This document shows, piece after piece, positions 16,422-24,513 of a stretch of 64,000 bases of DNA. This stretch comes from Calditrichia bacterium (lineage in GTDB: Bacteria; Calditrichota; Calditrichia; RBG-13-44-9; J075), in contig JACKAP010000009.1 of assembly GCA_020635015.1 (NCBI GenBank), forward strand, positions 124,001 to 188,000. Reading direction: 5' to 3'. Position 1 is the stretch's first letter; each line of letters starts with the position of its first letter. Under the pieces are notes generated by a model that had not been told where the DNA came from, searched no databases, and saw nothing but the letters and a program-made list of their open reading frames with translations. The position numbers were made by a program, and so were the translations under genes.

Positions 16422-17732
16422 TTAATTCCGCTTTATGATCATCAACGTCATATCGTCCGGATAGTTGGGCGATTTGGCGAAGAGCCGCACCTGGTTGATC
16501 AGCATCTTGCCCAACTCCCGCGGCGGGAGATGATAGTGGCGCTGCACGATCTCGCTTAGCCGGCGCTTCCCGAACTGCTCGTTGTTCTGGTTGACGATCT
16601 CGGTGATGCCGTCGGTGAACAGCAACAGGGTATCGCCCCGGCTTAGCTTGAGCTCCGACTGCTCATACTCGAAGGAATCGACAATCCCGATCGGCAGCCC
16701 GCCGGATTTGAGCTTGGAAACGGTGCCGTCTTTCTTCACCAGCAGCGGGGGAATATGCCCGGCGTTAACGTATTTAAAGCGATGGGTATCGTGATTCAAA
16801 TTCGCCCAGAAGAAGGTTGCGAACATATCGGATGCGGTGTAGAGATAAAAATGGTTGTTGATCTTCTTTACGATCTCCTTGCAGGAGTTGATCTCACTGG
16901 CATGAGCGTGCAGGGAGGCGTGCAGATTGGCGGTCAGCAGCGCCGCCGGCACCCCCTTGCCGGAAACATCCGCCAGTACCATCGACATGGTGCGGGGGAA
17001 GGGGAAAAAGTCGTAGTAATCCCCCCCGACATATTTTGAGGGCTGGTTAAAGGCGAACATCTCATATCCCGGGAGCTGGGGCAATTTGCCGGGCAGCAAT
17101 TGACGCTGGATATCCACCGCCCGGGTAATCTCACTTTCCAAGCGCTTGCATTCTTCCGCCTGGTTCCACAGCAGATTGTTTTGGATCGCAATCGCAATCA
17201 GATCGGCGATGATCATCAGGCACTGGGTATCTTTCTGGTCGAACGGCCCACGCTGTTTGTTGATCACCTGCAGGCAGCCGCTGATCTTGCCGCTGCGGTT
17301 GCAGATCGGCACGATCAGGAAAGAGCGGATCGGCACCTGGCCGAGTTTGGCGATCTGGGTCTGGTACTGCGGATGGTTGTAGGCGTCGGCGACATTGACC
17401 ACCTTGCCGTGCTCAATCACATAATCGGCAATGCTGTTGCCCACCGGCTGGCGGATCTGGCGCAGCCGCCCATCCCACAGGAAGTGCGGCCAGAGCTCCT
17501 TGCGCCGTTCGTTGAGCAGGTAGAATACCGAGAAATCCGCATCCAGAATGCGATTGGTCTCATTCAGGATAACGGTCAACTGCTGTTCCAGCTTGTGGCG
17601 GGAATTGAGCACCTTGGTCAGCCCCAGCACCGTGGCCATCTGGCGGGTGAGGTGTTGGGAGTGGTGTACCCGGGCTGCCAGCATGTCCCGGTCGCTCTGG
17701 TATGGCTCCGGCTGTAGAGAACGTTGAAACAT
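16422..17732 (-). CDS. GAF domain-containing PP2C/SpoIIE serine phosphatase
   Basis: A 436-residue signalling phosphatase. Residues ~45-195 are a GAF sensor domain. A short linker helix (EITRAVDIQRQLLP) leads to the PP2C/SpoIIE domain (~215-436) with the metal-binding motifs GGDYYD, VLADVSGKG, NAGHIPPLL, FTDGITE and PDDMTL. Such proteins dephosphorylate anti-sigma-factor antagonists in partner-switching networks. It is soluble, so the GAF probably senses a cytoplasmic signal. A 35-base upstream motif (17802-17840) is shared with the kinase gene at 18097, suggesting co-regulation. Confidence 0.93.
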   Translation of the reverse strand: MFQRSLQPEPYQSDRDMLAARVHHSQHLTRQMATVLGLTKVLNSRHKLEQQLTVILNETNRILDADFSVFYLLNERRKELWPHFLWDGRLRQIRQPVGNSIADYVIEHGKVVNVADAYNHPQYQTQIAKLGQVPIRSFLIVPICNRSGKISGCLQVINKQRGPFDQKDTQCLMIIADLIAIAIQNNLLWNQAEECKRLESEITRAVDIQRQLLPGKLPQLPGYEMFAFNQPSKYVGGDYYDFFPFPRTMSMVLADVSGKGVPAALLTANLHASLHAHASEINSCKEIVKKINNHFYLYTASDMFATFFWANLNHDTHRFKYVNAGHIPPLLVKKDGTVSKLKSGGLPIGIVDSFEYEQSELKLSRGDTLLLFTDGITEIVNQNNEQFGKRRLSEIVQRHYHLPPRELGKMLINQVRLFAKSPNYPDDMTLMIIKRN

Positions 17733-17801
17733 AAGCGGTCACACATCCTGTCGGTTAAATGGTTCGATTATCATCCCGGCGTCAGTGCCGGTTACTTTTA
17801 G

Positions 17802-17840
17802 AGAGCCGGGAAGGAGGGGATTTTTCTCAGGAAAAATGAA
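17802..17840 (-). promoter_or_regulatory. Shared upstream motif A (CCTGAGAAAAATCCCCTCC)
   Basis: On the minus strand, ATTTTTCCTGAGAAAAATCC then CCTC and a CGGCTCT end lie about 70-110 bases before the phosphatase start. The same pattern occurs at 19394-19434 before the kinase gene, at a similar distance. A weaker relative lies near 6500-6525. It may be a promoter or an activator site. Confidence 0.55.
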
Positions 17841-17876
17841 GTTTTTTTTGGGATGAAAGGGGGGAGAATGGCATGC

Positions 17877-18090
17877 GGATGAAGGATAAAGGATGAAGGA
17901 TAAAGGATGAAGGATAAAGGATGAAGGATGAAGGATGAAGGATGAAGGATAAAGGATGAAGGATGAAGGATGAAGGATGAAGGATGATGCGGGAAGAAAG
18001 TAGTGTAAATATACCGCCACCCTGATAGAATTATAAAAACGTATGTGTATCTTTTAAACTTTATCCTTTATCCTTCATCCTTTATCCTTC
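17877..18090. repeat. Inverted GGATGAA heptamer arrays
   Basis: GGATGAA/GGATAAA units at 17877-17989 face TTTATCC/TTCATCC at 18060-18090. Same family as 6537-6845 and 8049-8205. The 17733-18096 gap has no gene. Confidence 0.88.
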
Positions 18091-18096
18091 TGGCGA

Positions 18097-19338
18097 TCAC
18101 ACCGCCTGCCGTTCCTGATATCGTTCAAAGCGGCGCGCTTCCAGCATCGGCCGGACGGCTTTTTCTGGTGTTCCGTTCAGGGGCAGGCGCACGAAGAAGG
18201 TGCTGCCGAGATACTGGCCTTCGCTCTCCGCCCAGATGTCGCCCAGATGGGCTTTGACGATGCTTCGGCACAGGGAGAGACCCAACCCGGCGCCGCCGCC
18301 CAGGAATTCGTATTTGCTGCTGTGGTGATTGCGGGCATCGCTCAGTTGGTAGAAATCCTTGAAGATATTCTCAAGCTCGCCGTCCGGGATGCCGATGCCG
18401 TTGTCGCGAACGGCAATCAGCACCTGCCCGTCTGTCTCCCGGGCGCAGATGCGGATATGCCCGCCATCCGGGGTATATTTGATAGCATTGCTCAGGAGGT
18501 TGTCGAATACCTGAAGGAGATGCTCCGCCGTGCCGGCAAGGTTAAGGCCGGCCTGGCAGTCGACTTCCAGGGTGATGTTGCGCCGCGCCGCCGCTTCGGT
18601 GGTTTCACAGACGGTGCGCCGCAGCAGCCCGGCCAGGTCGATCCGCTTCAGCCCGGGGGAAGGCGGTGCCTGCTCGTAGCGCAGGATGGTGAAACATTTT
18701 TCCAGCAGCTCGTTCATCCGCCGGGCGCCGCCCAGGGCGTTGGTGATGAACTTCAGTTGGGTGGTGTCGAGGCCGTGTTGGCGGCTGGCCAGCAAGTCCA
18801 GCGAGGCGGTGATGATGCTCGCCGGGGTGCGCAACTCGTGATTGGCGATCATCATAAATTGCTTTTTCAGCTCCGCAAAATTTTCCGATTCCCTCCCCAG
18901 GTCGCGGATGTGGTGAATCTTCTCACTCAGTTCCCGGGCCAGCCGCTGTTTTTCGTTTTGCAGGTGTAAATGGGTCAGGGTATTTTCCAGGGTGATCATA
19001 AATGCTTCCCGATCCCACGGCTTGGCAATGTAGTGGTGGATCAGTCCCTGGCGGTGTGCCTCACGGATGGCCACCCCATCCGGCAGGCCGGTAGTGATGA
19101 TGCGGATCGCCGCCGGCGCAATGGTGCGCGCCAGGCCGAGCAATTCCAGACCGGTCATCTCCGGCATGTGATGGTCGCTGATGATGATGTCGGCGGGATG
19201 CTCCCGCAGCATCAGGAGGGCCTTGCGGGGATCGCTGGTCTCGCGCACCTCATAGCAAGCTTCCCGCTCCAGGCTCTTGCGCAGCAGCAACAGTTGATGC
19301 GGCTCGTCGTCTACGATTAAAACTGTATACTTTCTCAT
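18097..19338 (-). CDS. Receiver-histidine kinase hybrid
   Basis: The ATG at 19336-19338 has AAAGGAG six bases upstream; the longer GTG start would sit on that site. The 413-residue protein has an N-terminal receiver (phospho-acceptor Asp55 in ISDHHMP, Lys106), a HisKA domain with ANHELRTP (His167) and a HATPase domain (NLLSNAIKY, DNGIGIP, GAGLGLSLC). There is no membrane segment, so it is a cytoplasmic kinase whose activity is probably set by phosphorylation of its own receiver. It shares an upstream motif with the PP2C phosphatase next door, and the two may form one signalling module (inference). Confidence 0.93.
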   Translation of the reverse strand: MRKYTVLIVDDEPHQLLLLRKSLEREACYEVRETSDPRKALLMLREHPADIIISDHHMPEMTGLELLGLARTIAPAAIRIITTGLPDGVAIREAHRQGLIHHYIAKPWDREAFMITLENTLTHLHLQNEKQRLARELSEKIHHIRDLGRESENFAELKKQFMMIANHELRTPASIITASLDLLASRQHGLDTTQLKFITNALGGARRMNELLEKCFTILRYEQAPPSPGLKRIDLAGLLRRTVCETTEAAARRNITLEVDCQAGLNLAGTAEHLLQVFDNLLSNAIKYTPDGGHIRICARETDGQVLIAVRDNGIGIPDGELENIFKDFYQLSDARNHHSSKYEFLGGGAGLGLSLCRSIVKAHLGDIWAESEGQYLGSTFFVRLPLNGTPEKAVRPMLEARRFERYQERQAV

Positions 19339-19393
19339 GCCCACTCCTTTTCCCTAATGGATAAGGTCCTTCTTATTGCCTATTTGTCTGAAT

Positions 19394-19434
19394 AGAGCGG
19401 GTGGAGAGGGGATTTCTCTCAGGAAAAAAATAAA
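19394..19434 (-). promoter_or_regulatory. Shared upstream motif B (CCTGAGAGAAATCCCCTC)
   Basis: On the minus strand, ATTTTTTTCCTGAGAGAAAT then CCCCTC and a CGCTCT end match motif A at 17802-17840 over about 35 bases with few changes. It lies 55-95 bases before the kinase ATG. Confidence 0.55.
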
Positions 19435-19567
19435 TCGCTCATACTGAGCACTGTGTAAAATCTTATTGTATGGGGCAAAGGGCATGGTGCATGGCGCCGT
19501 AATGTGCAAGCGCAGGTTCCGACACCGGCACGATAATACACCATGCCCCATGCGCCTTGCCCCATGC
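19435..19567. repeat. About 100-bp CGCTCAT-CTGAGCACT element, copy X
   Basis: Bases 19435-19541 match 52086-52183 from TCGCTCAT.CTGAGCACT through GGCGCCGTAATGTGCAAGCG to the end CGACAC.CGCAC.ATAAT, with a short indel. An inner ATGGGGCA-type arm faces CCATGCCCCATGCG at 19541-19567, so this copy can also fold. The rest of 19339-19655 holds ATCCGTGGC/ATTCGTGGC words at about 19595-19655. Confidence 0.82.
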
Positions 19568-19655
19568 AAAAGTTCTCCGGCTGTAAACCCCATCCGTGTT
19601 TATCCGGTTCATCCGTGGCAAAAAAACATTCGTGATCATTCGCGTATATTCGTGG

Positions 19656-21056
19656 CTAAATCAATTCCGGCGCGGCACGCTTCAAATACTCCCCCTGCCC
19701 GGCGCGCCCGCAATAGCGCCCCTGCTCGACGATCACCTGTCCACGGGAGATCACCGTCTCCGCCATCCCCTGCACCGTGATGCCCTCGTAGGCGTTGTAA
19801 TCGACATTCATGTGATGGGTGGCGGGATTGTCTACGCTGATGGTTTCTGTGCGCTGCGGGTCCCAGATCACCAGATCGGCATCGCTGCCCACCGCTATCG
19901 TGCCCTTGCGCGGGAAGAGGCCAAAAAGTTTCGCCGCGGCGGTGGAGGTGATCTCCACGAAGCGGTTGAGGGAGATTCGCCCTTCCACCACCCCGCCCTG
20001 ATAGAGCAGGCTCATGCGGTTCTCCACCCCCGGTGCGCCGTTGGGGATGCGGGTAAAATCATCCTTACCAATTGTTTTTTGCCCTTCGAAGAAGAACGGG
20101 CAGTGGTCGGTGCCGGTGGTTTGCAGGTCGCCCATGCGCAGTCCCCGCCAGAGCTGTTCCTGGTGCCACTTCGGGCGCAGCACCGGGGTCATGACGTATT
20201 TGGCGCCCTCGAAACCGGGCAGATCGTAGCGGCTGTCATCAAGGAAGAGGTATTGCGGGCAGGTTTCCGCATAGGCGTGGGCGCCGCGATCGCGGGCGCG
20301 CACCACTTCTTCCAGCGCTTCGGCGCAGGAGAGGTGCACGATGTAGACCGGCGACCCGGCGCTTTCTCCCAGGGCGATGGTGCGGTGCACCGCTTCGGCC
20401 TCCAGGATTGCCGGCCGGGTGCGGGCGTGCCAGGCCGGGGCGCGTTTGCCCTCCGCCACCGCCCGCTTTACGATCTCATCGATAGCGATACCGTTTTCCG
20501 CGTGCATGGTGACGATGCCTCCCAACTCCCCGGCCCGGCGCATGGTGCGGAAGATCGCTCCGTCATCGCTGTAGAGCACTCCGGGATAGGCCATGAACAT
20601 CTTGAAGGAGGTGATGCCCTCTTTGTGGAAGAGCCGGTCGAGCTCCTCCAGGCGCGCCGCGGGCATATCGGTGACGATCATATGAAACCCATAATCAATA
20701 GCGCATTTGCCCTCCGCTTTGCGATGCCAGATCTCCAGCGCTTCGAAAGTGGAGCTCCCGATCGCCTGGGTAGCGAAGTCGATCACCGTGGTGGTGCCGC
20801 CCAGGGCTGCCGCGCGGGTGCCGCTCTCGAAATCGTCCGCGGAAACGATCCCCTCCTTGCCGAAGGGCAGGTCGAAGTGGGTGTGGGGATCGATCCCTCC
20901 CGGGATCACCAGGCGCCCGCCGGCATCGATCTCCCGGTCCGCCTCCATCGGCAGCTCTGTTCCGATAATGGTGATGGTATCGGCGGCGATATAGATATCG
21001 GCCACATAATCATCCACTGCGCTAACGATGCGGCCGTTGCGGATCAGCAGGGACAT
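19656..21056 (-). CDS. hydA: Dihydropyrimidinase/hydantoinase
   Basis: The true start is the ATG at 21054-21056, with an AAGGAGGTGCC site upstream; the frame further up is repeat DNA. The 466-residue amidohydrolase has HTH (His58, His60) after PGGIDP, the lysine expected to be carboxylated (Lys152 in TSFKMFMAY), later metal histidines in TMHAENG and YIVHLSC, and Asp in TGTDHCPF. It should hydrolyse dihydrouracil, dihydrothymine or hydantoins in pyrimidine breakdown. No other pyrimidine-degradation gene is adjacent, so the physiological substrate remains open. Confidence 0.93.
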   Translation of the reverse strand: MSLLIRNGRIVSAVDDYVADIYIAADTITIIGTELPMEADREIDAGGRLVIPGGIDPHTHFDLPFGKEGIVSADDFESGTRAAALGGTTTVIDFATQAIGSSTFEALEIWHRKAEGKCAIDYGFHMIVTDMPAARLEELDRLFHKEGITSFKMFMAYPGVLYSDDGAIFRTMRRAGELGGIVTMHAENGIAIDEIVKRAVAEGKRAPAWHARTRPAILEAEAVHRTIALGESAGSPVYIVHLSCAEALEEVVRARDRGAHAYAETCPQYLFLDDSRYDLPGFEGAKYVMTPVLRPKWHQEQLWRGLRMGDLQTTGTDHCPFFFEGQKTIGKDDFTRIPNGAPGVENRMSLLYQGGVVEGRISLNRFVEITSTAAAKLFGLFPRKGTIAVGSDADLVIWDPQRTETISVDNPATHHMNVDYNAYEGITVQGMAETVISRGQVIVEQGRYCGRAGQGEYLKRAAPELI

Positions 21057-21175
21057 GGCACCTCCTTTGGGTTTGTGGGTCTGGTAGAAATATGAGAAGG
21101 GGGGAGTGGGGATGCAATGGTTTTTTGGATATGAGGAAGGTGGCATTGTTGCTTTGTAAGCGTCACCTTTGATCT

Positions 21176-21274
21176 GCCACAGAGACACAGAGCGCACAGA
21201 GAAAACGAATGCCTGACAATTGCCAATAGATAACCGGCAACTGACAATTAACAATATTCTGTGTTCTCTGTGGC
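21176..21274. repeat. CACAGAGA/TCTCTGTG inverted repeat, copy 2
   Basis: GCCACAGAGACACAGAG at the left faces TGTGTTCTCTGTGGC at the right. The interior (ACTGACAATTAACAAT) resembles the ACTGACAACT interior of copies 3 and 4. It lies in the 21057-21461 gap. Confidence 0.85.
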
Positions 21275-21293
21275 GAAGCAACGGTTACGGAAA

Positions 21294-21337
21294 GTAAAAA
21301 GGGGAAGTGCGCTCCTCCTAAAAAGGCACTTCCCCTT
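21294..21337 (-). terminator. Rho-independent terminator of the secreted amylase gene
   Basis: On the minus strand AAGGGGAAGTGC (21326-21337) pairs with GCACTTCCCCTT (21299-21310), followed by T-rich sequence. The loop contains GCCTTTTTAGG, close to the GCCTTTTTGG loop at 1045-1080. Confidence 0.85.
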
Positions 21338-21421
21338 CGAGGTGATGGTGGCTTCATAGCTGCATTTCATCAAGGAAGTACATTTCAAAGCCAAACATCA
21401 ATTCCACAACTACTAGGAAAA

Positions 21422-21458
21422 GTATCTCGATGGCCCGTAGTCCGGGCCATCGAGATAC
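21422..21458 (-). other. 15-bp perfect hairpin just after the amylase stop codon
   Basis: GTATCTCGATGGCCC (21422-21436) pairs perfectly with 21444-21458, three bases after the stop codon. The transcript loop is GGACTAC, compared with GGACTGC in the hairpin at 1116-1151. The stems are unrelated in sequence, which would fit conservation of structure. Confidence 0.7.
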
Positions 21459-21461
21459 CAG

Positions 21462-23819
21462 TTACTTCATGAGGATGATCTTCTGCGTCTTGACCTGATG
21501 GTTCCAGTTGACCGTCACATAATACACCCCGCTGGATTGGCGGATGGCATTCCATTGATACTCATGGCTGCCGGCGGGCATCACATCGTCTACCAGCGTC
21601 GCGACCAATTGGCCGATGGCGTTGTAGACCGCCACGGTCACTTTACCTTCCCGGGGCAGTTGGTAGCGGATGTGAGTCGAGGGGTTGAAGGGATTGGGAT
21701 AGTTGGGCAGCACCGCGAAGCTGGCTGGGAGGTTGCCGGCAGCGCCGGTTTCCAGCAGATCATCGGCATTGCCCCGCTCCTTGCTGAAGGCGGTATAATC
21801 GGATTGCTTTACCCACACTGCATAGCCGCGAGAGGGCGCGGAAACCCACACCCGGCCGTCGCTGTAGACCTGGGTGGTCTGGTTGGGATCGAAGGCGTTC
21901 ACCAGGGTGGTGTTGGTCCAGTTGGAGAAGCCGCTGGGGGAGCTGTCGACCCACAAGCCTTTGGTCTGGGAATCGTGATTGTTGATCACCACGATGGCGC
22001 CGTCGCGGGTGCCGTTGCCCTGGCGGCGGGCGGCGTAGACGTGGTAGGTGTCGCCGGAAGGCCAGGGATTGCCCACCTCGCTGAGCACTGCCAGGCTGCC
22101 GCCAAGGTAATTCTTGCGCACAAAGATCAGCTTGTTGATGTCGGTCTGCAGGCTGGCCGGAGCGGTGGTGGTGTAGCTGCTGTTATGGGCATCCACCTGG
22201 GTCACCCCGTAGTAGTGGGGATAGAACACGCAGGGGCGGCCTTCGTGAGTGATGGTATAGGCATAGGCCATCTTGTGGTCCTTGGTGACCCACTTGTCAT
22301 GCTCTTTGCCGCTGTCGTGGTTGTCGACGAAAGTTACCACCGAGGTGCCGGGCAGGCTGTTGCCGGAATTATTGCGTACCATCCCGGCATGGTTCAGCCA
22401 GGCCATGTTGAAGCTGCTCTGGTTGCCGTTGGCCATGTCGGTCAAGGTAAACTTCAGCGGGAAGTCGAAACCGTCGACGTCCGCTCCGTTTGTCGCGACA
22501 TTGTTGACCCAGTTTTTGATGCGGTAATCGGCCCCCCAGTATTCGCCCACGATGAAGCGCTGGCTGCCGGAGAGCAGGGGCAGGTTGTTCACCCATTCCG
22601 CCACAAACGATTCCTGGAAGCCGCGCACAAAGTCGAGGCGGAAGCCGTCGAAGCCGATCTGGTTGGCCATCCAATACCCCCAATCTTTCAGGCGGGTCTT
22701 CTCAGTGGTGCCGAAGGTGTTGATGTCATTGCCGAAAAACTTGGTGTTGGTGATGATCTCATCCGAACCCGGGAAGCCCAGCCAGTCGGTGCTGTTCACC
22801 GGGTGGAAGTTGGTGTAATTCCAGCTGTAGTTTGGTTCGCCGGTGCCGGTATGGGTCGGGTAGGTGACGCTGGTGTTGGTTTGGGCCTGCAGAGTGGAAT
22901 TGGCCAGGTTGCTGCCGTTATACCACACCGCCGTGGGATAGTAGCCATTGGCTTGATCGGCCCAGGCCCATTCCCAGCCGTTGGAGGTGTCTTCCCGCCG
23001 GGCGATCAGGCGGATTTCGATATCGTGGGTGGAGGAAACCGACACTTTATATTCGTCGATGTCGCCACTATAATTCATGTGGCCGCGCACGGTCTGCCCG
23101 GAGCCGGGGAAGGTGTTGAAGGAGCCGCCGCCGTTGTTGTATTCCGATTCCCAGTTGGTGCCGCCGTTGGGCCCGGCGCCGGTCCAATCGATAGACACAT
23201 CATAACCGCGCTGGGTGTAGCTGGCCCCCCAGTCGAGCAAGTAACCCTTGATCTGCACGTAATAATCGCCCGGAGCGGCGTTGGGGATCTTCCATACGAT
23301 CTCGTTGGTGGGATAGGCCTGGTACTGCTGCCCGCTGCGGTAGGCCTCATCGAACACATACTGCTTCACCGCCGGATTGGATTCCGCATTGTCATCGCCG
23401 GTATAGATGTGGTTGAGCACGATATCGGCATAGACCTCGATCTTGGGGCTCTGGTGCATGGTCGAGATCATGCTCTCCAACTCGGAGCGGCTGCCGAAGC
23501 GGGTCTCGGTGGTGCCTTTCTGGTTGTAGTTGCCCAAATCGTAATGGTCGTATATTCCGTAGCCCATATCCCAGATGCCGAAATTGCCCTTGGAAGGGGC
23601 CGGCACCCAGATGCCGGTAAACCCGGCGCTCTTCATACCGGAGGCCTTGGCTGAGAGGGTATCCCACCAGCTTCCGTTCAAGTTTTGGTTGTCCACCGGA
23701 ACGTCCCAGTAGAATGCCTGCATCATCACATCATTCTGGGCGTTGCTGAGGGTGCTGATGCCGAGCATCAAGACAATTACGCGAATCCAGGACTTCCAGG
23801 ATGGTAAGAAAGAAAACAT
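21462..23819 (-). CDS. Secreted GH13 alpha-amylase with C-terminal sorting domain
   Basis: The start is the ATG at 23817-23819, with GGAGGT upstream. The 785-residue protein has a signal peptide (1-27, ending LSNAQ) and a GH13 barrel with region I DIVLNH (132-137), nucleophile Asp396 (GFRLDFVRG), acid Glu426 (GEYWG) and the stabiliser in FVDNHD (499-502). A large insertion (about 150-335) between the early barrel strands is unusual. The last ~85 residues are a sorting module (NYPNPFNPSTHIRY, ending KIILMK). It should degrade starch or glycogen outside the cell. A stem-loop and a terminator follow the gene. Confidence 0.94.
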   Translation of the reverse strand: MFSFLPSWKSWIRVIVLMLGISTLSNAQNDVMMQAFYWDVPVDNQNLNGSWWDTLSAKASGMKSAGFTGIWVPAPSKGNFGIWDMGYGIYDHYDLGNYNQKGTTETRFGSRSELESMISTMHQSPKIEVYADIVLNHIYTGDDNAESNPAVKQYVFDEAYRSGQQYQAYPTNEIVWKIPNAAPGDYYVQIKGYLLDWGASYTQRGYDVSIDWTGAGPNGGTNWESEYNNGGGSFNTFPGSGQTVRGHMNYSGDIDEYKVSVSSTHDIEIRLIARREDTSNGWEWAWADQANGYYPTAVWYNGSNLANSTLQAQTNTSVTYPTHTGTGEPNYSWNYTNFHPVNSTDWLGFPGSDEIITNTKFFGNDINTFGTTEKTRLKDWGYWMANQIGFDGFRLDFVRGFQESFVAEWVNNLPLLSGSQRFIVGEYWGADYRIKNWVNNVATNGADVDGFDFPLKFTLTDMANGNQSSFNMAWLNHAGMVRNNSGNSLPGTSVVTFVDNHDSGKEHDKWVTKDHKMAYAYTITHEGRPCVFYPHYYGVTQVDAHNSSYTTTAPASLQTDINKLIFVRKNYLGGSLAVLSEVGNPWPSGDTYHVYAARRQGNGTRDGAIVVINNHDSQTKGLWVDSSPSGFSNWTNTTLVNAFDPNQTTQVYSDGRVWVSAPSRGYAVWVKQSDYTAFSKERGNADDLLETGAAGNLPASFAVLPNYPNPFNPSTHIRYQLPREGKVTVAVYNAIGQLVATLVDDVMPAGSHEYQWNAIRQSSGVYYVTVNWNHQVKTQKIILMK

Positions 23820-23978
23820 GGCTGACCTCCGGTTACTGTGGATGAATATTGACAAAACTATTCCGCACTGTAATCAAAATAGGAAAAATTGCATAATTAT
23901 TCAACTCCCCGGATGCGGGGTTTTTGGGCGTGATATATTGCGATTGGAGGATGGGGACTACCCATTTGGGTAGGTGGA

Positions 23979-24512
23979 GGTTGTTGGTTGTTGGTTATTG
24001 GATGTTGGATGTTGGATGTTGGATGTTTTTTTGAATCGAAAATTATTTCTGAAAAAGTGCCAAATGTGTGAATTAATATATTAGATAATACAAGGTCTTA
24101 AATGAGTTATCACGAACTTCAGATATGGCGACTTGCGCAAAGTTTGACAACTGATATTCATAATATGACAATATACAATTTGCCGGGCTTCGAATTATAT
24201 GAAGAAGGCAGCCAAATACGCCGTTCTGTTAAATCTGTTAGATCAAATATTGTTGAGGGCTATAGCAGACGTCGATATAAAAAGGATTTCATAAAATTTC
24301 TGGTATACGCGCTTGCATCCAATAATGAGACGATTGATCATTTGAATATCCTTTGGGAGACCAAGTCACTAAAAAATGAAAAATTATACCTCGATTTACG
24401 CAACCGATTAGAAATGTTGGGAAAAATGTTAAATCGTTTTTTGCAATCAGTTGATGCCAATCATCGATATTAGCATTTCATCCAACATCCAACATCCAAC
24501 ATCCAACACCAA
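23979..24512. mobile_element. Cassette: four-helix-bundle gene between inverted TTGGATG arrays
   Basis: The left arm (23979-24026) has four TTGGATG units after GGTTGTTGG words. The right arm (24476-24512) has four CATCCAA units, the exact reverse complement over about 28 bases. The only gene inside is the AT-rich four-helix-bundle gene, which fits tightly: its stop codon lies three bases before the right arm. The arrangement resembles a mobile or amplifiable unit. No transposase or target duplication is visible, so the mobile call is inference. Confidence 0.5.
24102..24473 (+). CDS. Four-helix-bundle protein (S23/IVS-encoded family)
   Basis: A 123-residue helical protein of the family first found in 23S rRNA intervening sequences and related to Avd of diversity-generating retroelements. 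Family features are the N-terminal ELQIWRLAQSLTTDIH helix, the centre QIRRSVKSVRSNIVEGYSRR and the late ASNNETIDHLNIL helix. It is probably a pentameric nucleic-acid-binding bundle; its role outside rRNA is not established. Its base composition is clearly more AT-rich than neighbouring genes, and it lies inside an inverted-repeat cassette, both signs of transfer. No rRNA or reverse transcriptase is nearby. Confidence 0.85.
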   Translation: MSYHELQIWRLAQSLTTDIHNMTIYNLPGFELYEEGSQIRRSVKSVRSNIVEGYSRRRYKKDFIKFLVYALASNNETIDHLNILWETKSLKNEKLYLDLRNRLEMLGKMLNRFLQSVDANHRY

Positions 24513-24513
24513 T

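Noticed and set aside
19656..21281. Dihydropyrimidinase start at 21281
   Set aside because: The first 75 codons come from a CACAGAGA repeat; the ATG at 21056 has a strong ribosome site and the family's usual N-terminus.
21498..23654. 718-residue plus-strand frame opposite the amylase
   Set aside because: Antisense shadow of a gene with a full set of GH13 motifs; composition is Gly/Val/His-rich with no domain.
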